Of a stretch of DNA of 64,000 nt, positions 34,973-43,823 are shown piece after piece. The notes under the pieces were generated by a model. The model searched no databases. It was not told where the DNA came from and saw only the letters and a program-made list of their open reading frames with translations. This DNA is from Sphingopyxis sp. DBS4 (GTDB lineage Bacteria > Pseudomonadota > Alphaproteobacteria > Sphingomonadales > Sphingomonadaceae), in contig NZ_CP102384.1 in assembly GCF_024628865.1 (NCBI RefSeq), forward strand, positions 3,049,001-3,113,000. Direction: 5' to 3'. Position 1 is the first letter of the stretch. Each line of letters opens with the position of its first letter. A program made the translations under genes and the position numbers.

Positions 34973-35230
34973 ATGAACATCTCGAAATCGGAACAGCGCG
35001 TGCTGCACGTGCTGGCGCAGGGCGGCATGATTCGCCACCGGCGCGACGAAGACGGCCGGCTGATCGAGGCGCTCTGTTTCACGCGCGACGGCCATATCCT
35101 CGAAAGCGGCGGTCTCGCGCTCTTCCAGCGCCTCCGCCGCCGCGGCTTCATCGCCTCGCACGGCGGAGCGCCGTATCGGATCACGCAGGCGGGCCTGCGC
35201 GCGGTACGAGCGCAGCTCGACAACCGCTAG
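34973..35230 (+). CDS. yjhX: YjhX family protein (UPF0386, putative toxin)
   Basis: 85 residues, exact family length. MNISKSEQRVLHVLAQGG at the N-terminus and GGAPYRITQAGLRAVRAQLDNR at the C-terminus are nearly invariant in YjhX. In E. coli YjhX is annotated as a toxin paired with the acetyltransferase-like YjhQ; no antitoxin gene is adjacent here, so a winged-helix regulatory role is as likely. It ends in a strong terminator. Confidence 0.9.
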   Translation: MNISKSEQRVLHVLAQGGMIRHRRDEDGRLIEALCFTRDGHILESGGLALFQRLRRRGFIASHGGAPYRITQAGLRAVRAQLDNR

Positions 35231-35238
35231 CGATAGTC

Positions 35239-35268
35239 GGGGAGCGCGGGCCGGCACCCGCGCTCCCC
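35239..35268 (+). terminator. Rho-independent terminator after yjhX
   Basis: A 12-bp perfect stem (GGGGAGCGCGGG with CCCGCGCTCCCC) around CCGGCA, followed by CCTTT, starts nine bases after the yjhX stop. Confidence 0.8.
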
Positions 35269-35358
35269 CCTTTGCATGTCTCCGCTTCAAAGCGCTTGAA
35301 GCAGGACACCATTTTGCGGCGTTGAGCGGCGTCGGCGCGGCTGCTAGGGCGATCCGCG

Positions 35359-37143
35359 ATGGCGACCAAATCAGACCAACCCGCCCCGGCCCGCCGCAAG
35401 CTGTCCAGCCTGCGCATGGTCTGGCACCATGCCAGCCGATATCCGCTGCAATTGCTGATCGCGGCAGTCGCGCTCGGCGTCGCCGCGCTCGCGACGCTCG
35501 CCATTCCCTATCAGTTCAAGGCGATGATCGACTCGGGGTTCGTCGCCGGCGGCGGCGATGTCGCCCCGCATTTCCGCATCTTCTACGGCATCGTACTGCT
35601 GCTCGCCGCCGCGACCGCGGTGCGTTTCTATTGCGTGAGCTGGCTCGGCGAGCGAACCGTCGCCGATATTCGCGAAGGGGTGCAGCGCAACCTGCTGCGC
35701 CTCGCGCCCGGCTTCTTCGAAGAAAATCGTCCGTCCGAAATCGCTTCGCGAATGACCGCCGACACCGCGATCATCGAACAGACCGTCGGCACCACCGTTT
35801 CGGTCGCGCTCCGCAACACGGTGATGGGGATCGGCGGGATCGTCTATCTCTTCTCGCTTTCGCCCCGGCTGACCGCGGGGATGCTGATCGGCATCCCGGT
35901 GATCATCATGCCGATCGTCATTCTCGGCCGCCGCCTCCAGAATGTCTCGCGGTCGAGCCAGGATCGCGTCGCGGACATCGGCGCGACCACCGCCGAGCAA
36001 TTGGGGGCGATGAAGATCGTCCAGGCCTTCGGACAGGAGGGGCGCGAAGCCGACCGCTTCACCGCCGCGGTCGAGGCCAATTTCGCGACCGCCAAACGCC
36101 GCATCCGCCTGCGCGCGGTGATGACCGCGATCGTCATCGGGCTGCTTTTCGGCGCGATCACGACTTTGCTCTGGTATGGCGCCGCGGGAGTCGCGGCGGG
36201 CACGATCACCGGCGGCACGATTGCCGCCTTCGTCCTCACCGGCGGACTCGTCGCGGGCGCGTTCGGCGCGCTCACCGAAGTCTATGGCGACCTGCTGCGC
36301 GCCGCGGGCGCGGCCGAACGGCTCCACGAACTGCTCGTCGCCGAACCGACCATCGCCGCTCCGACGAATCCGCGGCCCCTGCCCGAACCGGCGACCGGGA
36401 CGCTCGAATTCGACCATGTCGAATTCCGCTACCCGACGCGCCCCGACGCGCCCGCGCTGCACGATTTCTCGCTCGCGGTGCGCCCGCGCGAAACCGTCGC
36501 GATCGTCGGCCCCTCGGGCGCCGGCAAGTCGACGCTCTTCCAGCTTGCCGAGCGCTTCTATGATCCGCAGGCAGGGCAGATCCGGCTCGACGGCGTGCCG
36601 CTGACCGAGGCCGACCCCGCCGCCATCCGCGCCCGGATCGCGATGGTGCCGCAGGAAACCGTGATCTTCGCCGCCTCCGCGCGCGACAATCTGCGCTACG
36701 GAAATTGGGCCGCGAGCGACGACGAATTGTGGGAGGCCGCGCGCGCCGCCAATGCCGAGGAATTCCTCCGCAAACTGCCCGATGGTCTCGACACCTTCAT
36801 GGGTGAAGGCGGCGCCCGGCTATCGGGTGGCCAGCGCCAGCGCGTCGCCATCGCCCGCGCGCTGCTGCGCCGCGCGCCTTTGCTGCTGCTCGACGAAGCA
36901 ACCTCGGCGCTCGACGCCGAATCCGAACGGCTGGTGCAGGACGCACTCGAGGCGCTGATGCACGACCGCACGACGATCGTCATCGCACACCGCCTCGCGA
37001 CCGTCCGCGCCGCCGATCGCATCGTCGTGATGGACGAAGGTCGCATCGTCGAGGAGGGCCGCCACGACGACCTCGTTGCCGCCGACGGCCTCTACGCACG
37101 CCTCGCGCGCCTTCAGTTCCAGGACAATCTCGCCGCCGCCTGA
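35359..37143 (+). CDS. ABC exporter, fused membrane and ATPase domains
   Basis: 594 residues. Six transmembrane helices in the first ~320 residues, then an ATPase: Walker A GPSGAGKST at about 384-392, signature LSGGQRQRVAIARA, Walker B LLLLDEATSALD and H-loop IAHRLA. It is a half-transporter that works as a homodimer, of the MsbA/lipid and multidrug type; substrate unknown. No accessory membrane-fusion gene adjoins it, which argues against a type I secretion role. Confidence 0.92.
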   Translation: MATKSDQPAPARRKLSSLRMVWHHASRYPLQLLIAAVALGVAALATLAIPYQFKAMIDSGFVAGGGDVAPHFRIFYGIVLLLAAATAVRFYCVSWLGERTVADIREGVQRNLLRLAPGFFEENRPSEIASRMTADTAIIEQTVGTTVSVALRNTVMGIGGIVYLFSLSPRLTAGMLIGIPVIIMPIVILGRRLQNVSRSSQDRVADIGATTAEQLGAMKIVQAFGQEGREADRFTAAVEANFATAKRRIRLRAVMTAIVIGLLFGAITTLLWYGAAGVAAGTITGGTIAAFVLTGGLVAGAFGALTEVYGDLLRAAGAAERLHELLVAEPTIAAPTNPRPLPEPATGTLEFDHVEFRYPTRPDAPALHDFSLAVRPRETVAIVGPSGAGKSTLFQLAERFYDPQAGQIRLDGVPLTEADPAAIRARIAMVPQETVIFAASARDNLRYGNWAASDDELWEAARAANAEEFLRKLPDGLDTFMGEGGARLSGGQRQRVAIARALLRRAPLLLLDEATSALDAESERLVQDALEALMHDRTTIVIAHRLATVRAADRIVVMDEGRIVEEGRHDDLVAADGLYARLARLQFQDNLAAA

Positions 37144-37169
37144 CCGCCATCCTTCAAAGGAAGCCCCCG

Positions 37170-37712
37170 ATGCCCACGCTCCACGACCTCACCATCCCCG
37201 CCTATACCAACGGGCTGCGCGCGCTTTCCGGACAACTCGTCAAGGCGCTCGACTGGGGCGAACAGAATGGCGTCGGCGAATTGCAGTTCATCGCCGCGCG
37301 TCTCGCGCCCGACATGTTTCCGCTCGCCGCGCAGGTCCGTTTCACCTGCGCGCAGGCGATCCAGACCGCGGTGCGTCTCGGCGCGGAGAATGCGCCGGAT
37401 CTTGGCGAAGACGCTGGCGATTTTCCGGGCCTTCAGGCACAGATTGCCGCAACGCTGGCGTGGCTCGATACGATCGACCCCGCGACGCTCGACGGCGACG
37501 ACGACCGCACTATCGGCTTCGATCTTCCGAACGGCATGGCGTTCGACATGACCGCCGCCACTTACGTACGCGATTGGGCGCAGCCGCAATTCTACTTCCA
37601 CCTCGTCGCCGCCTATGCGGTGATGCGCCACATGGGCGTGCCGCTCGGCAAGGCCGACTATGTCAGCTACATGATGCAATATCTGCGTCCGGGAACCGCG
37701 CCGGCGGCGTAG
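37170..37712 (+). CDS. DUF1993 family protein
   Basis: 180 residues, helical-bundle protein resembling the DinB-like fold. TIPAYTNGLRALSGQLVKALDWGE at the start and FYFHLVAAYAVMRHMGVPLGKADYVSYM at the end are conserved DUF1993 blocks, with His residues that could hold a metal. Role unknown. AAGGAAGCCC precedes the ATG, 26 nt after the exporter gene, so they are likely co-transcribed. Confidence 0.85.
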   Translation: MPTLHDLTIPAYTNGLRALSGQLVKALDWGEQNGVGELQFIAARLAPDMFPLAAQVRFTCAQAIQTAVRLGAENAPDLGEDAGDFPGLQAQIAATLAWLDTIDPATLDGDDDRTIGFDLPNGMAFDMTAATYVRDWAQPQFYFHLVAAYAVMRHMGVPLGKADYVSYMMQYLRPGTAPAA

Positions 37713-37767
37713 AACGCACCCGGGCAAGCATCTGATGGCAAAGATCGCAAAGCGATAACGCAGCGCA

Positions 37768-38304
37768 ATGGGACGCCGCCGGCTCGCGATATTCTGCATC
37801 CTCGTCACCGCCTGTCATCAGCAGTCCCCCGAGAATGTGATGGCGGTCGTCGAAGAACCACAGGTGACGACGTCAAAGCCTTACGAGTGGCAGGCCTGCA
37901 CGCCATCGGGCATCGACCGTTTCGGTAACAAATGGTGGGGCAGCTTCAGCATCTGCCAGGGCGACGTTCGCGTCATCGTCGATGGATATTCGGCGCATAA
38001 CAGTGCCGCCGGGCTGCACTACGAAATCTCGACGAAGAAATGCCCGACGGGCGCGAGCTTCGCCAATGTCGAAGACGACGCATTTTTCGAAAAATCCCTG
38101 GCGGACCAGACAAGGGATATCAAAGCGCGGATCGCTCGCCTCCTGCGCGAACTGGACCCGAGATGCGGCGTTGCTTCGGACGTGCGCGGCCTTTTGGACG
38201 ACGGGTTCGACCGCGAGTATCGCGACTTGGCCGATCGCTATTGGCTCGGCGTCCCGAAGGCGAAGATACACGCCGACCGCGTCCGGAGCCGCGGCGACAG
38301 ATAG
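37768..38304 (+). CDS. Hypothetical lipoprotein
   Basis: 178 residues. MGRRRLAIFCILVTAC ends in a lipobox-like VTAC, so it is probably lipid-anchored. The mature part has four more Cys (QACTPSG, SICQG, KKCPTG, PRCGV), which may form two disulfides in the periplasm. GC content is lower than its neighbours. No recognised family. Confidence 0.6.
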   Translation: MGRRRLAIFCILVTACHQQSPENVMAVVEEPQVTTSKPYEWQACTPSGIDRFGNKWWGSFSICQGDVRVIVDGYSAHNSAAGLHYEISTKKCPTGASFANVEDDAFFEKSLADQTRDIKARIARLLRELDPRCGVASDVRGLLDDGFDREYRDLADRYWLGVPKAKIHADRVRSRGDR

Positions 38305-38344
38305 GCACCACGGGACTGCCCCAGGAGCAGCCGAGTCCAACAGT

Positions 38345-38776
38345 TTAGATCAGGTCGCGGTAGCGGCTGATGCCCGGAAAGCTGATCTTGTTGCCGCCGT
38401 TGCGGCGGATCGCACCGATCGCCTCATCGACCCGCAGATAGCGTGCCCGCGCCTCCGGCTCGAACGTCAGCGTGGCCTTCGCGGGGCGGTCGGCCGCCGA
38501 CTTCACCAATTGGCCGAGCTGGGCAAGATCGACCGCCTCGCCGTTCCAGCGGATGATATCGCTCGTGTCGATGGTGATGCGGTTTTCGTCGCGCACCTCG
38601 GCATGTCCTCCCTCGGGCAGCATCACATCGACGCTGTGCGTCGGCGGCGGGATGGTGATGATGAACATCACCAACATGACGAGCATCACGTCGATCAGCG
38701 GCGTCGTGTTGATATCGGGATCGCCATTGGGATCGGCCCGGAAAATGCTGCGGTGGAACTGACTGCGTCTGCGCAT
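38345..38776 (-). CDS. exbD: ExbD/TolR-family biopolymer transport protein
   Basis: 143 residues. DINTTPLIDVMLVMLVMFIITIP is the conserved periplasm-entering helix with the proton-path Asp; a periplasmic domain follows. ATG at 38776 is preceded by GGAGCGATAG. ExbD normally pairs with ExbB to energise TonB, but no ExbB or TonB gene adjoins, so it must use partners encoded elsewhere. A Zur-box-like sequence ~100 bp upstream suggests metal control. Confidence 0.88.
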   Translation of the reverse strand: MRRRSQFHRSIFRADPNGDPDINTTPLIDVMLVMLVMFIITIPPPTHSVDVMLPEGGHAEVRDENRITIDTSDIIRWNGEAVDLAQLGQLVKSAADRPAKATLTFEPEARARYLRVDEAIGAIRRNGGNKISFPGISRYRDLI

Positions 38777-38875
38777 CCTATCGCTCCCTGTCGGGCGAAA
38801 CGCGCGCACCTCCCGCGCTTGTTCCGCGCTGCCGATCGAGCCGACACCTCCAATCGCGCCGCCCCGGTCGATGAG

Positions 38876-38890
38876 GTTATGATATAACAT
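38876..38890. promoter_or_regulatory. Zur/Fur-type operator candidate upstream of exbD
   Basis: GTTATGATATAACAT contains ATGATATAACAT, one base from the ATGTTATAACAT core of the Zur box I recall for alphaproteobacteria. It also forms a GTTAT-N3-ATAAC dyad, in an AT-rich stretch otherwise rare here. Confidence 0.45.
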
Positions 38891-39006
38891 TTTTCAAATA
38901 TCGCAAATGGAAAGCGCGGCCGCAGTCTTCGGGAGGCGGTGACGAAGATTCGGCCATCGACCGAAAGAGGGGGCGACGACACGCCGCTCCGATAGCCGTC
39001 GTCCAG

Positions 39007-39627
39007 CTATGCCGCGCGAGCAGGCTCTGCAGCCAGAAACGGCGTGACCACCGACAGCGCCCGATTGATATAGAGGTCTTTCTCACCGACCGGCGCCACA
39101 TAGTGCATCGCGTCCGTGGCATCCTCGACAGACGCACCTCGCGCAATCATCCACATGGCGAGATATTGAGAAGCGAGGCATCCGCCAGCGGTCGCCACAT
39201 TGCCATGCGCCACGAACGGAGCATCGATCACATTGACACCCGCCTCGATCACCCAGGGCTTGGTCGTCAGATCGGTGCAGGCCGGCAATTCGCCGACCAG
39301 GCCGAGCCTGGCCAGGATCAGGGTGCCCGAGCACTGCGCGCCGATAAGCTGGCGAGACGGATCGAGACGGAACTGGGCGAGCAGTTCGGTATCCGCTGCG
39401 ATGTCCCGCGTCTTCACGCCGCTGCCGATCAGCACCGCATCCGCCTCGTTCGCAAATTCGAGGGGCTTTTGCCGTTGAACGGTGACGCCGTTCATCGACG
39501 TGACTTCCCGGGTCGGCGAGGTGATGTGGGCGGCCCAGCCCTTGGCCTTCATCCGGTTCAGGATCGCGGCGGCAACGAAGCTGTCAAGCTCGTTGAAACC
39601 GTCGAACGTCAGAACCGCGATCTGCAC
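39007..39627 (-). CDS. DJ-1/PfpI family protein
   Basis: 206 residues. The nucleophile elbow is AQCSGTLILAR at about 97-107 with the conserved Cys, and MQIAVLTFDGFNELD provides the early Glu/Asp motif. It belongs to the class I amidotransferase-like group that includes isonitrile hydratases and glyoxalase III-type enzymes; the exact reaction is open. No HTH domain is fused. Confidence 0.85.
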   Translation of the reverse strand: MQIAVLTFDGFNELDSFVAAAILNRMKAKGWAAHITSPTREVTSMNGVTVQRQKPLEFANEADAVLIGSGVKTRDIAADTELLAQFRLDPSRQLIGAQCSGTLILARLGLVGELPACTDLTTKPWVIEAGVNVIDAPFVAHGNVATAGGCLASQYLAMWMIARGASVEDATDAMHYVAPVGEKDLYINRALSVVTPFLAAEPARAA

Positions 39628-39782
39628 TGCAACCTCCTCTGTCGGACAATCGGGAACGCGTCGTTACCGCAATTCGCGATGCGATGCACGCTTTCGACTG
39701 CGAAACGGCCACCTATCCGTTCTCACCCAAAGCCGCCATCCCCAAGGCCCACCCCCAAGGCAACGCGGATATCGCATTGTTC

Positions 39783-39822
39783 AAAAAGAAAGGGCGGCGC
39801 CTTGCGGCACCGCCCTCCTTTT
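39783..39822. terminator. Terminator downstream of the OmpA-type gene
   Basis: An 11-bp stem with one mismatch (39791-39801 with 39806-39816, loop TTGC) is flanked by AAAAAGAA on the left, giving a U-rich run for minus-strand RNA, and CCTTTTCTTC on the right. It ends the porin mRNA. Confidence 0.8.
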
Positions 39823-39849
39823 CTTCATACCCGAACCGGGTAGGAAATC

Positions 39850-40962
39850 TTAGTTGCCCGAACCCGGACCGTACTTGATTTCCACGCGACGGTTCTGGTC
39901 GTTGCGGACGCCATCGGCGGTCGCGACGGCCGGACGGCTTTCGCCGAACGCTTCCGCCGAGATCGAGCCGTCCGAGATGCCCCGTGCGGTCAGGTAGCTG
40001 CGGACCGCATCGTTGCGGCGCTGCGACAGACCGACGTTGTACTTGGCCGAACCCGAACGGTCGGCGTGACCGGCGAGCCAGACCTGCGTACCCGAGCAAC
40101 CGCGGTTGTAGGCGCTGATCGCATTGTCGAGCGTCGCAGCCGCTTCCGGCGTGATCGCCGACTGATCCCAGTCGAAGTACACGATGTACGGCCCAGGCTC
40201 GCACACAGCCGGCGGCGGCGGCGGCGGCGGGGGAGGCGGCGGCGGGGGAGGCGGCGGCGGCGGCGGAGCCGGCGGCGGCGGCGGCTCGGCGCCACCGAAG
40301 TTGTAGGTCAGCGTGCCGAGGATCGAGTGCGACCGGAAGCGCGTCGAAACGTCGCGGCCAGCCTGATCGACGAGGTCGAGGTTGCTGGCGTTGAAGAAAC
40401 GATACTTCAGGCCGACGTCCCAATTCTTGGACAGCGGAGCGCGAACGCCCGCGATCGCCTGCCAGGCGAAGCCGGTGTCCGAATCGTCGAGGAACGGACC
40501 CGCGAAGACGGGTTCGACCGAAACGCGCGCAACGCCGACACCGCCGCCGACGAAGCCCTGCAGGCCATCGTCGTCACCGAAGTCGAGCATGCCGTTGACC
40601 ATGAAGCTCAGCGCATTCGAATCGCCGTTCAGGCGGGTCGAACCCGTGAAGGCTCCGGTGCCGTTGGCGTGGTCCGGAATACCGGGAGCAGTGAACGTGC
40701 CACCCTTGATATCGGCTTCGCGATAGCCGACTTCGACTTCGGCGCGGAACCCGCCGAAATCGTAACCAACGGTGCCTTCGACATCATAACCCGTACGATG
40801 ATCGAGCGTACCAGCGTTATTGACGGTGCCGATGTCCAGATCGAGATCCTCGACCAACATCACACCACCACCGACACCAACATACCACGAGTTGTCGCGC
40901 GCAAGGGCCGGCGACGCAAGGGCAGTGGAGGCCAACGCCACAGCGACGGCAAGCTTCCTCAT
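39850..40962 (-). CDS. ompA: OmpA-type outer-membrane protein with polyproline linker
   Basis: 370 residues. Signal peptide (1-22, ASPALA), eight-stranded barrel (about 25-220: WYVGVGGGVML, YDVEGTVGYDFGGFRAEVEVGY), a linker of about 25 Pro, and an OmpA-like peptidoglycan domain (VYFDWDQSAITPEA, AGHADRSGSAKYNVGLSQRRND). It tethers the outer membrane to the wall. The Pro run is encoded by nearly pure C codons, so its length may vary. ATG at 40962 begins the signal peptide. Confidence 0.95.
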   Translation of the reverse strand: MRKLAVAVALASTALASPALARDNSWYVGVGGGVMLVEDLDLDIGTVNNAGTLDHRTGYDVEGTVGYDFGGFRAEVEVGYREADIKGGTFTAPGIPDHANGTGAFTGSTRLNGDSNALSFMVNGMLDFGDDDGLQGFVGGGVGVARVSVEPVFAGPFLDDSDTGFAWQAIAGVRAPLSKNWDVGLKYRFFNASNLDLVDQAGRDVSTRFRSHSILGTLTYNFGGAEPPPPPAPPPPPPPPPPPPPPPPPPPAVCEPGPYIVYFDWDQSAITPEAAATLDNAISAYNRGCSGTQVWLAGHADRSGSAKYNVGLSQRRNDAVRSYLTARGISDGSISAEAFGESRPAVATADGVRNDQNRRVEIKYGPGSGN

Positions 40963-41092
40963 AGTAGATTCCCCTTTCAATTGAGATATACGTCTCGACA
41001 GACGTCCTACGCGTGCCTTTGGTTCCGCGCAAGCCAACAAATCGTTAATCTGTTGCCAAAAAGTCGCACTTGCGATGAGAATATAACTGAAA

Positions 41093-41545
41093 TCATCCTG
41101 AAATCAGAAGGCCCTGCGCCTCGAAAAGAAGAATCAGGGCAGCGATCGCCGCACGCGCTTCGGCATCGACCGTAGCGCCGCCTTCCGGATTCGCAACCGC
41201 CGCCGGCGCGGTCCAGACGCCCGCCGCGTAGCGCAGCCACGCGCCGTCGCTCAGCCGCGCGATCCGCATCCCCGGACGCGGCGGCGCAAAGCGCCAGCCG
41301 CCGTCGCACCAGATGGCGATCGCGTCCGCCTGCCCGGTCCAGTCGCCGCCGGCGCCGTCACCGACCAGCCAGCATTGCCCGGCGACCGGCGACGACGGCG
41401 GCACCGTCAGCGGGCCATCCTCTATGGCGGCGTGGACGAGCGCGTCGAGCAGCACGAGCGCCTCGTTATGCGTCACTTCCTTTTGCGCCTGCGCCATCGC
41501 CAGCAGCGGAAGGGCCAGGCGCGCGGTCCGGGTCGTTTCGGTCAT
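41093..41545 (-). CDS. DUF2793 protein of a GTA/phage tail module
   Basis: 150 residues. RLALPLLAMAQAQKEVTHNEAL at the start and GQCWLVGDGAGGDWTGQADAIA in the middle are the DUF2793 signature, a domain found next to GTA and phage tail-tip genes in alphaproteobacteria. A Gly/Ala tail (GLLISG) closes it. It is the last gene of the reduced GTA cluster. Confidence 0.8.
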   Translation of the reverse strand: MTETTRTARLALPLLAMAQAQKEVTHNEALVLLDALVHAAIEDGPLTVPPSSPVAGQCWLVGDGAGGDWTGQADAIAIWCDGGWRFAPPRPGMRIARLSDGAWLRYAAGVWTAPAAVANPEGGATVDAEARAAIAALILLFEAQGLLISG

Positions 41546-41555
41546 CGAATCATCC

Positions 41556-43733
41556 TCATATTGTCAGGGGCAGAAGCAGCGGCTCGGACAGCGCGAAATC
41601 GCCAACCTGTCGGATCGAAAACACGCTATCGGGCGCGAGCGCGGTCCAGGTCGCGGCGTCGAGGACGAGCGACGGCGACGCGGTCTCCCACGGCCCGATG
41701 CCCGCCGCCGCGGGCTCGACCGCGACCCGCCAAGTCTCGCGGCCTTCGCCGAGCGGGACATCGACATGATCGCGCCAGCCGGCATCGGCGCGGGTGCGGC
41801 GAACCCAGCGAAGCTCGGCGCCACCCGCGCCGTTCCGCCGGATAGCGCCATGAACGGGAGCCAGCGGGCGCAGCGCCTGCCCCGCCGTGGGCACCGCAAT
41901 ATCGGCGACGTTGACCCCCGACCGGGGCGCCCATTGCAGGATAGCGGCGCCCGCTTCGGCGAACCGCGCGAAATCGTCGGGGATCGGCAGCAGCGCCGGG
42001 TCGTCGAGCAGCACGAAAGGAGTCCCCGCCGCTTGCGCCGCCGCCATGGTCCCGTTCCGGCCGCGCAGCAGGTGCGAAAGCCGCCAGGTCGCGGGAGCGA
42101 TCATCTCGGCATCGGCAAATTGCAGCAGCTCGTCGCCGATCATCGCGCGGTTCCCGCCGCCGAGCAGCGCTCGTTCGTCGACCGATTCGAGCGTCATCGA
42201 CGGGTTGGCCAGCGTGACGATCACGGCGCTCGACCGATCGAAAAGCAGCCTCCCGCCCGCCGGCAAGGCCGCGCCCAGCACGCCCAGCGCCGCCGCCGGA
42301 CGCGCGGTGCCGAGCGCGATCGGCTCGGTGCCCGCTTCGGGCTGGACCCACAGGTCGGCGCCGCGCCAGCCATCGTTGCTGCCCGCCGCCGCGACGATCA
42401 GCCGCGGCGCCGATGCCGCCGTCGGCCCGATATTCGGCAGATCGAACAGGCGCACGCTCGCTTCGGCGTCGGGCCAGTCGGGACTGCCGACCGGAAGCCC
42501 CGGGTCGGCCGCCATGACCTCGGTCGATGCCGGCTGAAACCGCCGCAACTCGATCGACACGCCGTTTCCCCGCACCGTCCGCGACGCGGCGCGCCAGACT
42601 CCGCCGTCCGCCAACGCGATCAGCCCGCCGACGGGCAGCGCCAGCGCGGCGAGGTCGCCCGCCCACACCAGCGTCTCGCGCCCATCGGCAGCGGCCGCCG
42701 CCAGCGTTTGCGCCAGCGCGCGCGCCGACCCGGCGGAAAGCACTGCGGGCAGGTCGACGCGTTCCTCGCGCGCTCCCCCGCCCGCAACCGCCGCCGTCTG
42801 CTGGCCGAGCTGATAATCGCGTTCGGGCTCATAATGGCGCAGGCGGATCGTTCCGGGGAGCGACGACAGCGGCGCGCGCCGCCGCTCGCGGCAATCGGCC
42901 GGTGTCAACACGCGCGCCGCTTCGCAGAAAGCGCTGAACGCCGATGGGTCCGGCGGGATTTCGGCCGGAGCAAGCCGCCAGCCGGCCGGATCGCTGACCA
43001 GCCGGGTGCCGTCGATCTCGAACAGCGGCGCCAGCGCATCACGCACCCGCTCGCCCGACGCCGCATAGCCCGCGATCGGCCAGTGCCCGCCGCAACGCCC
43101 GACCTCGCCGAGCAGCGCGTCGCCGACAACGCCCGCATCGACCACGCCCGCATCGGCCTCGATCTCGAAGGTCAGCGACGGAATGCGATTGCCGAATGCG
43201 CCCAGTTCAAGCTCCTCGAACACGGCGTAGGACAGCCCGCGAAAGGCGCTCGCCGACGTGATGCCGACCGCCGAGGCGATCAGCGGATCGACCGGCTGGT
43301 CCTCGCTTCCATCGTACCAGCGAAAGGTGCAGCGTTCCTGGAACGACCCGCTCGACCCGCGCAGCAGATTGCCGTCGGCCCAGATCCGCCGGATCGCCCC
43401 GACCCGCCGCGACGACAGCGCGACCGCCAGCGACACCGCATAGCTATATTCGGTGGTCGACGGCCGCCCCTTGCCGCCGCCGCGCTTGTTCCGGCGTTCG
43501 ATCAGGTCGGTCGCCCAGATCACGCTTCCCGCGACGCGCATCGTCCCGAACAGCCTGGGAATCTGCTGGCCATAGGTCGAGGCCTGCACCTTCAGGTCGG
43601 CCAGCCGCGGCCCCTCGCGCCCCTTGGGCTTGAAGATCGCGGCATCGACCTGCTGCCCAATCATCGCGCCCACCGCCGCCCCGACCGGCCCGCCCACGAT
43701 CCCGCCGACCACCGTCAGCACCAGCGTTGCCAT
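41556..43733 (-). CDS. GTA tail-tip protein (gp15-like)
   Basis: 725 residues, starting MATLVLTVVGGIVGGPVGAAVGAMIG, a glycine-zipper-like membrane-active segment. YGQQIPRLFGTMRVAGSVIWATDL and SYAVSLAVALS are hallmarks of the RcGTA gp15-type tail protein; the later part (LLRGRNGT, DDPALLPIP) matches the receptor-binding/fibronectin-like end. Its length fits other sphingomonad versions, so it appears intact. ATG at 43733 lies just past the repeat copy at 43758-43823, which is upstream of its ribosome site (GGAGGTTCG). Confidence 0.85.
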   Translation of the reverse strand: MATLVLTVVGGIVGGPVGAAVGAMIGQQVDAAIFKPKGREGPRLADLKVQASTYGQQIPRLFGTMRVAGSVIWATDLIERRNKRGGGKGRPSTTEYSYAVSLAVALSSRRVGAIRRIWADGNLLRGSSGSFQERCTFRWYDGSEDQPVDPLIASAVGITSASAFRGLSYAVFEELELGAFGNRIPSLTFEIEADAGVVDAGVVGDALLGEVGRCGGHWPIAGYAASGERVRDALAPLFEIDGTRLVSDPAGWRLAPAEIPPDPSAFSAFCEAARVLTPADCRERRRAPLSSLPGTIRLRHYEPERDYQLGQQTAAVAGGGAREERVDLPAVLSAGSARALAQTLAAAAADGRETLVWAGDLAALALPVGGLIALADGGVWRAASRTVRGNGVSIELRRFQPASTEVMAADPGLPVGSPDWPDAEASVRLFDLPNIGPTAASAPRLIVAAAGSNDGWRGADLWVQPEAGTEPIALGTARPAAALGVLGAALPAGGRLLFDRSSAVIVTLANPSMTLESVDERALLGGGNRAMIGDELLQFADAEMIAPATWRLSHLLRGRNGTMAAAQAAGTPFVLLDDPALLPIPDDFARFAEAGAAILQWAPRSGVNVADIAVPTAGQALRPLAPVHGAIRRNGAGGAELRWVRRTRADAGWRDHVDVPLGEGRETWRVAVEPAAAGIGPWETASPSLVLDAATWTALAPDSVFSIRQVGDFALSEPLLLPLTI

Positions 43734-43757
43734 TCCGAACCTCCTGAAAAAGCCCCT

Positions 43758-43823
43758 CCCCTCCCGCAGGCGGGAGGGGCAGCGAGACTTGCGAGCTTGC
43801 TCGCTAGTCGCAGCGGGGTGGGC
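43758..43823. repeat. 66-nt two-hairpin element, copy A
   Basis: Hairpin 1 is CCCCTCCCGC/GCGGGAGGGG with a two-base loop; hairpin 2 is GCGAG-CTTG-CTCGC (43791-43804). Ends in AGCGGGGTGGGC. It contains the stop codon of the gp14-like gene and fills the gap to the gp15-like gene. 86% identical to copy B. Confidence 0.85.

Noticed and set aside
40200..40290. G/C-rich repeated GGCGGC tract, possible microsatellite or CRISPR-like array
   Set aside because: It encodes the polyproline linker of the OmpA-type protein; no spacers are present.
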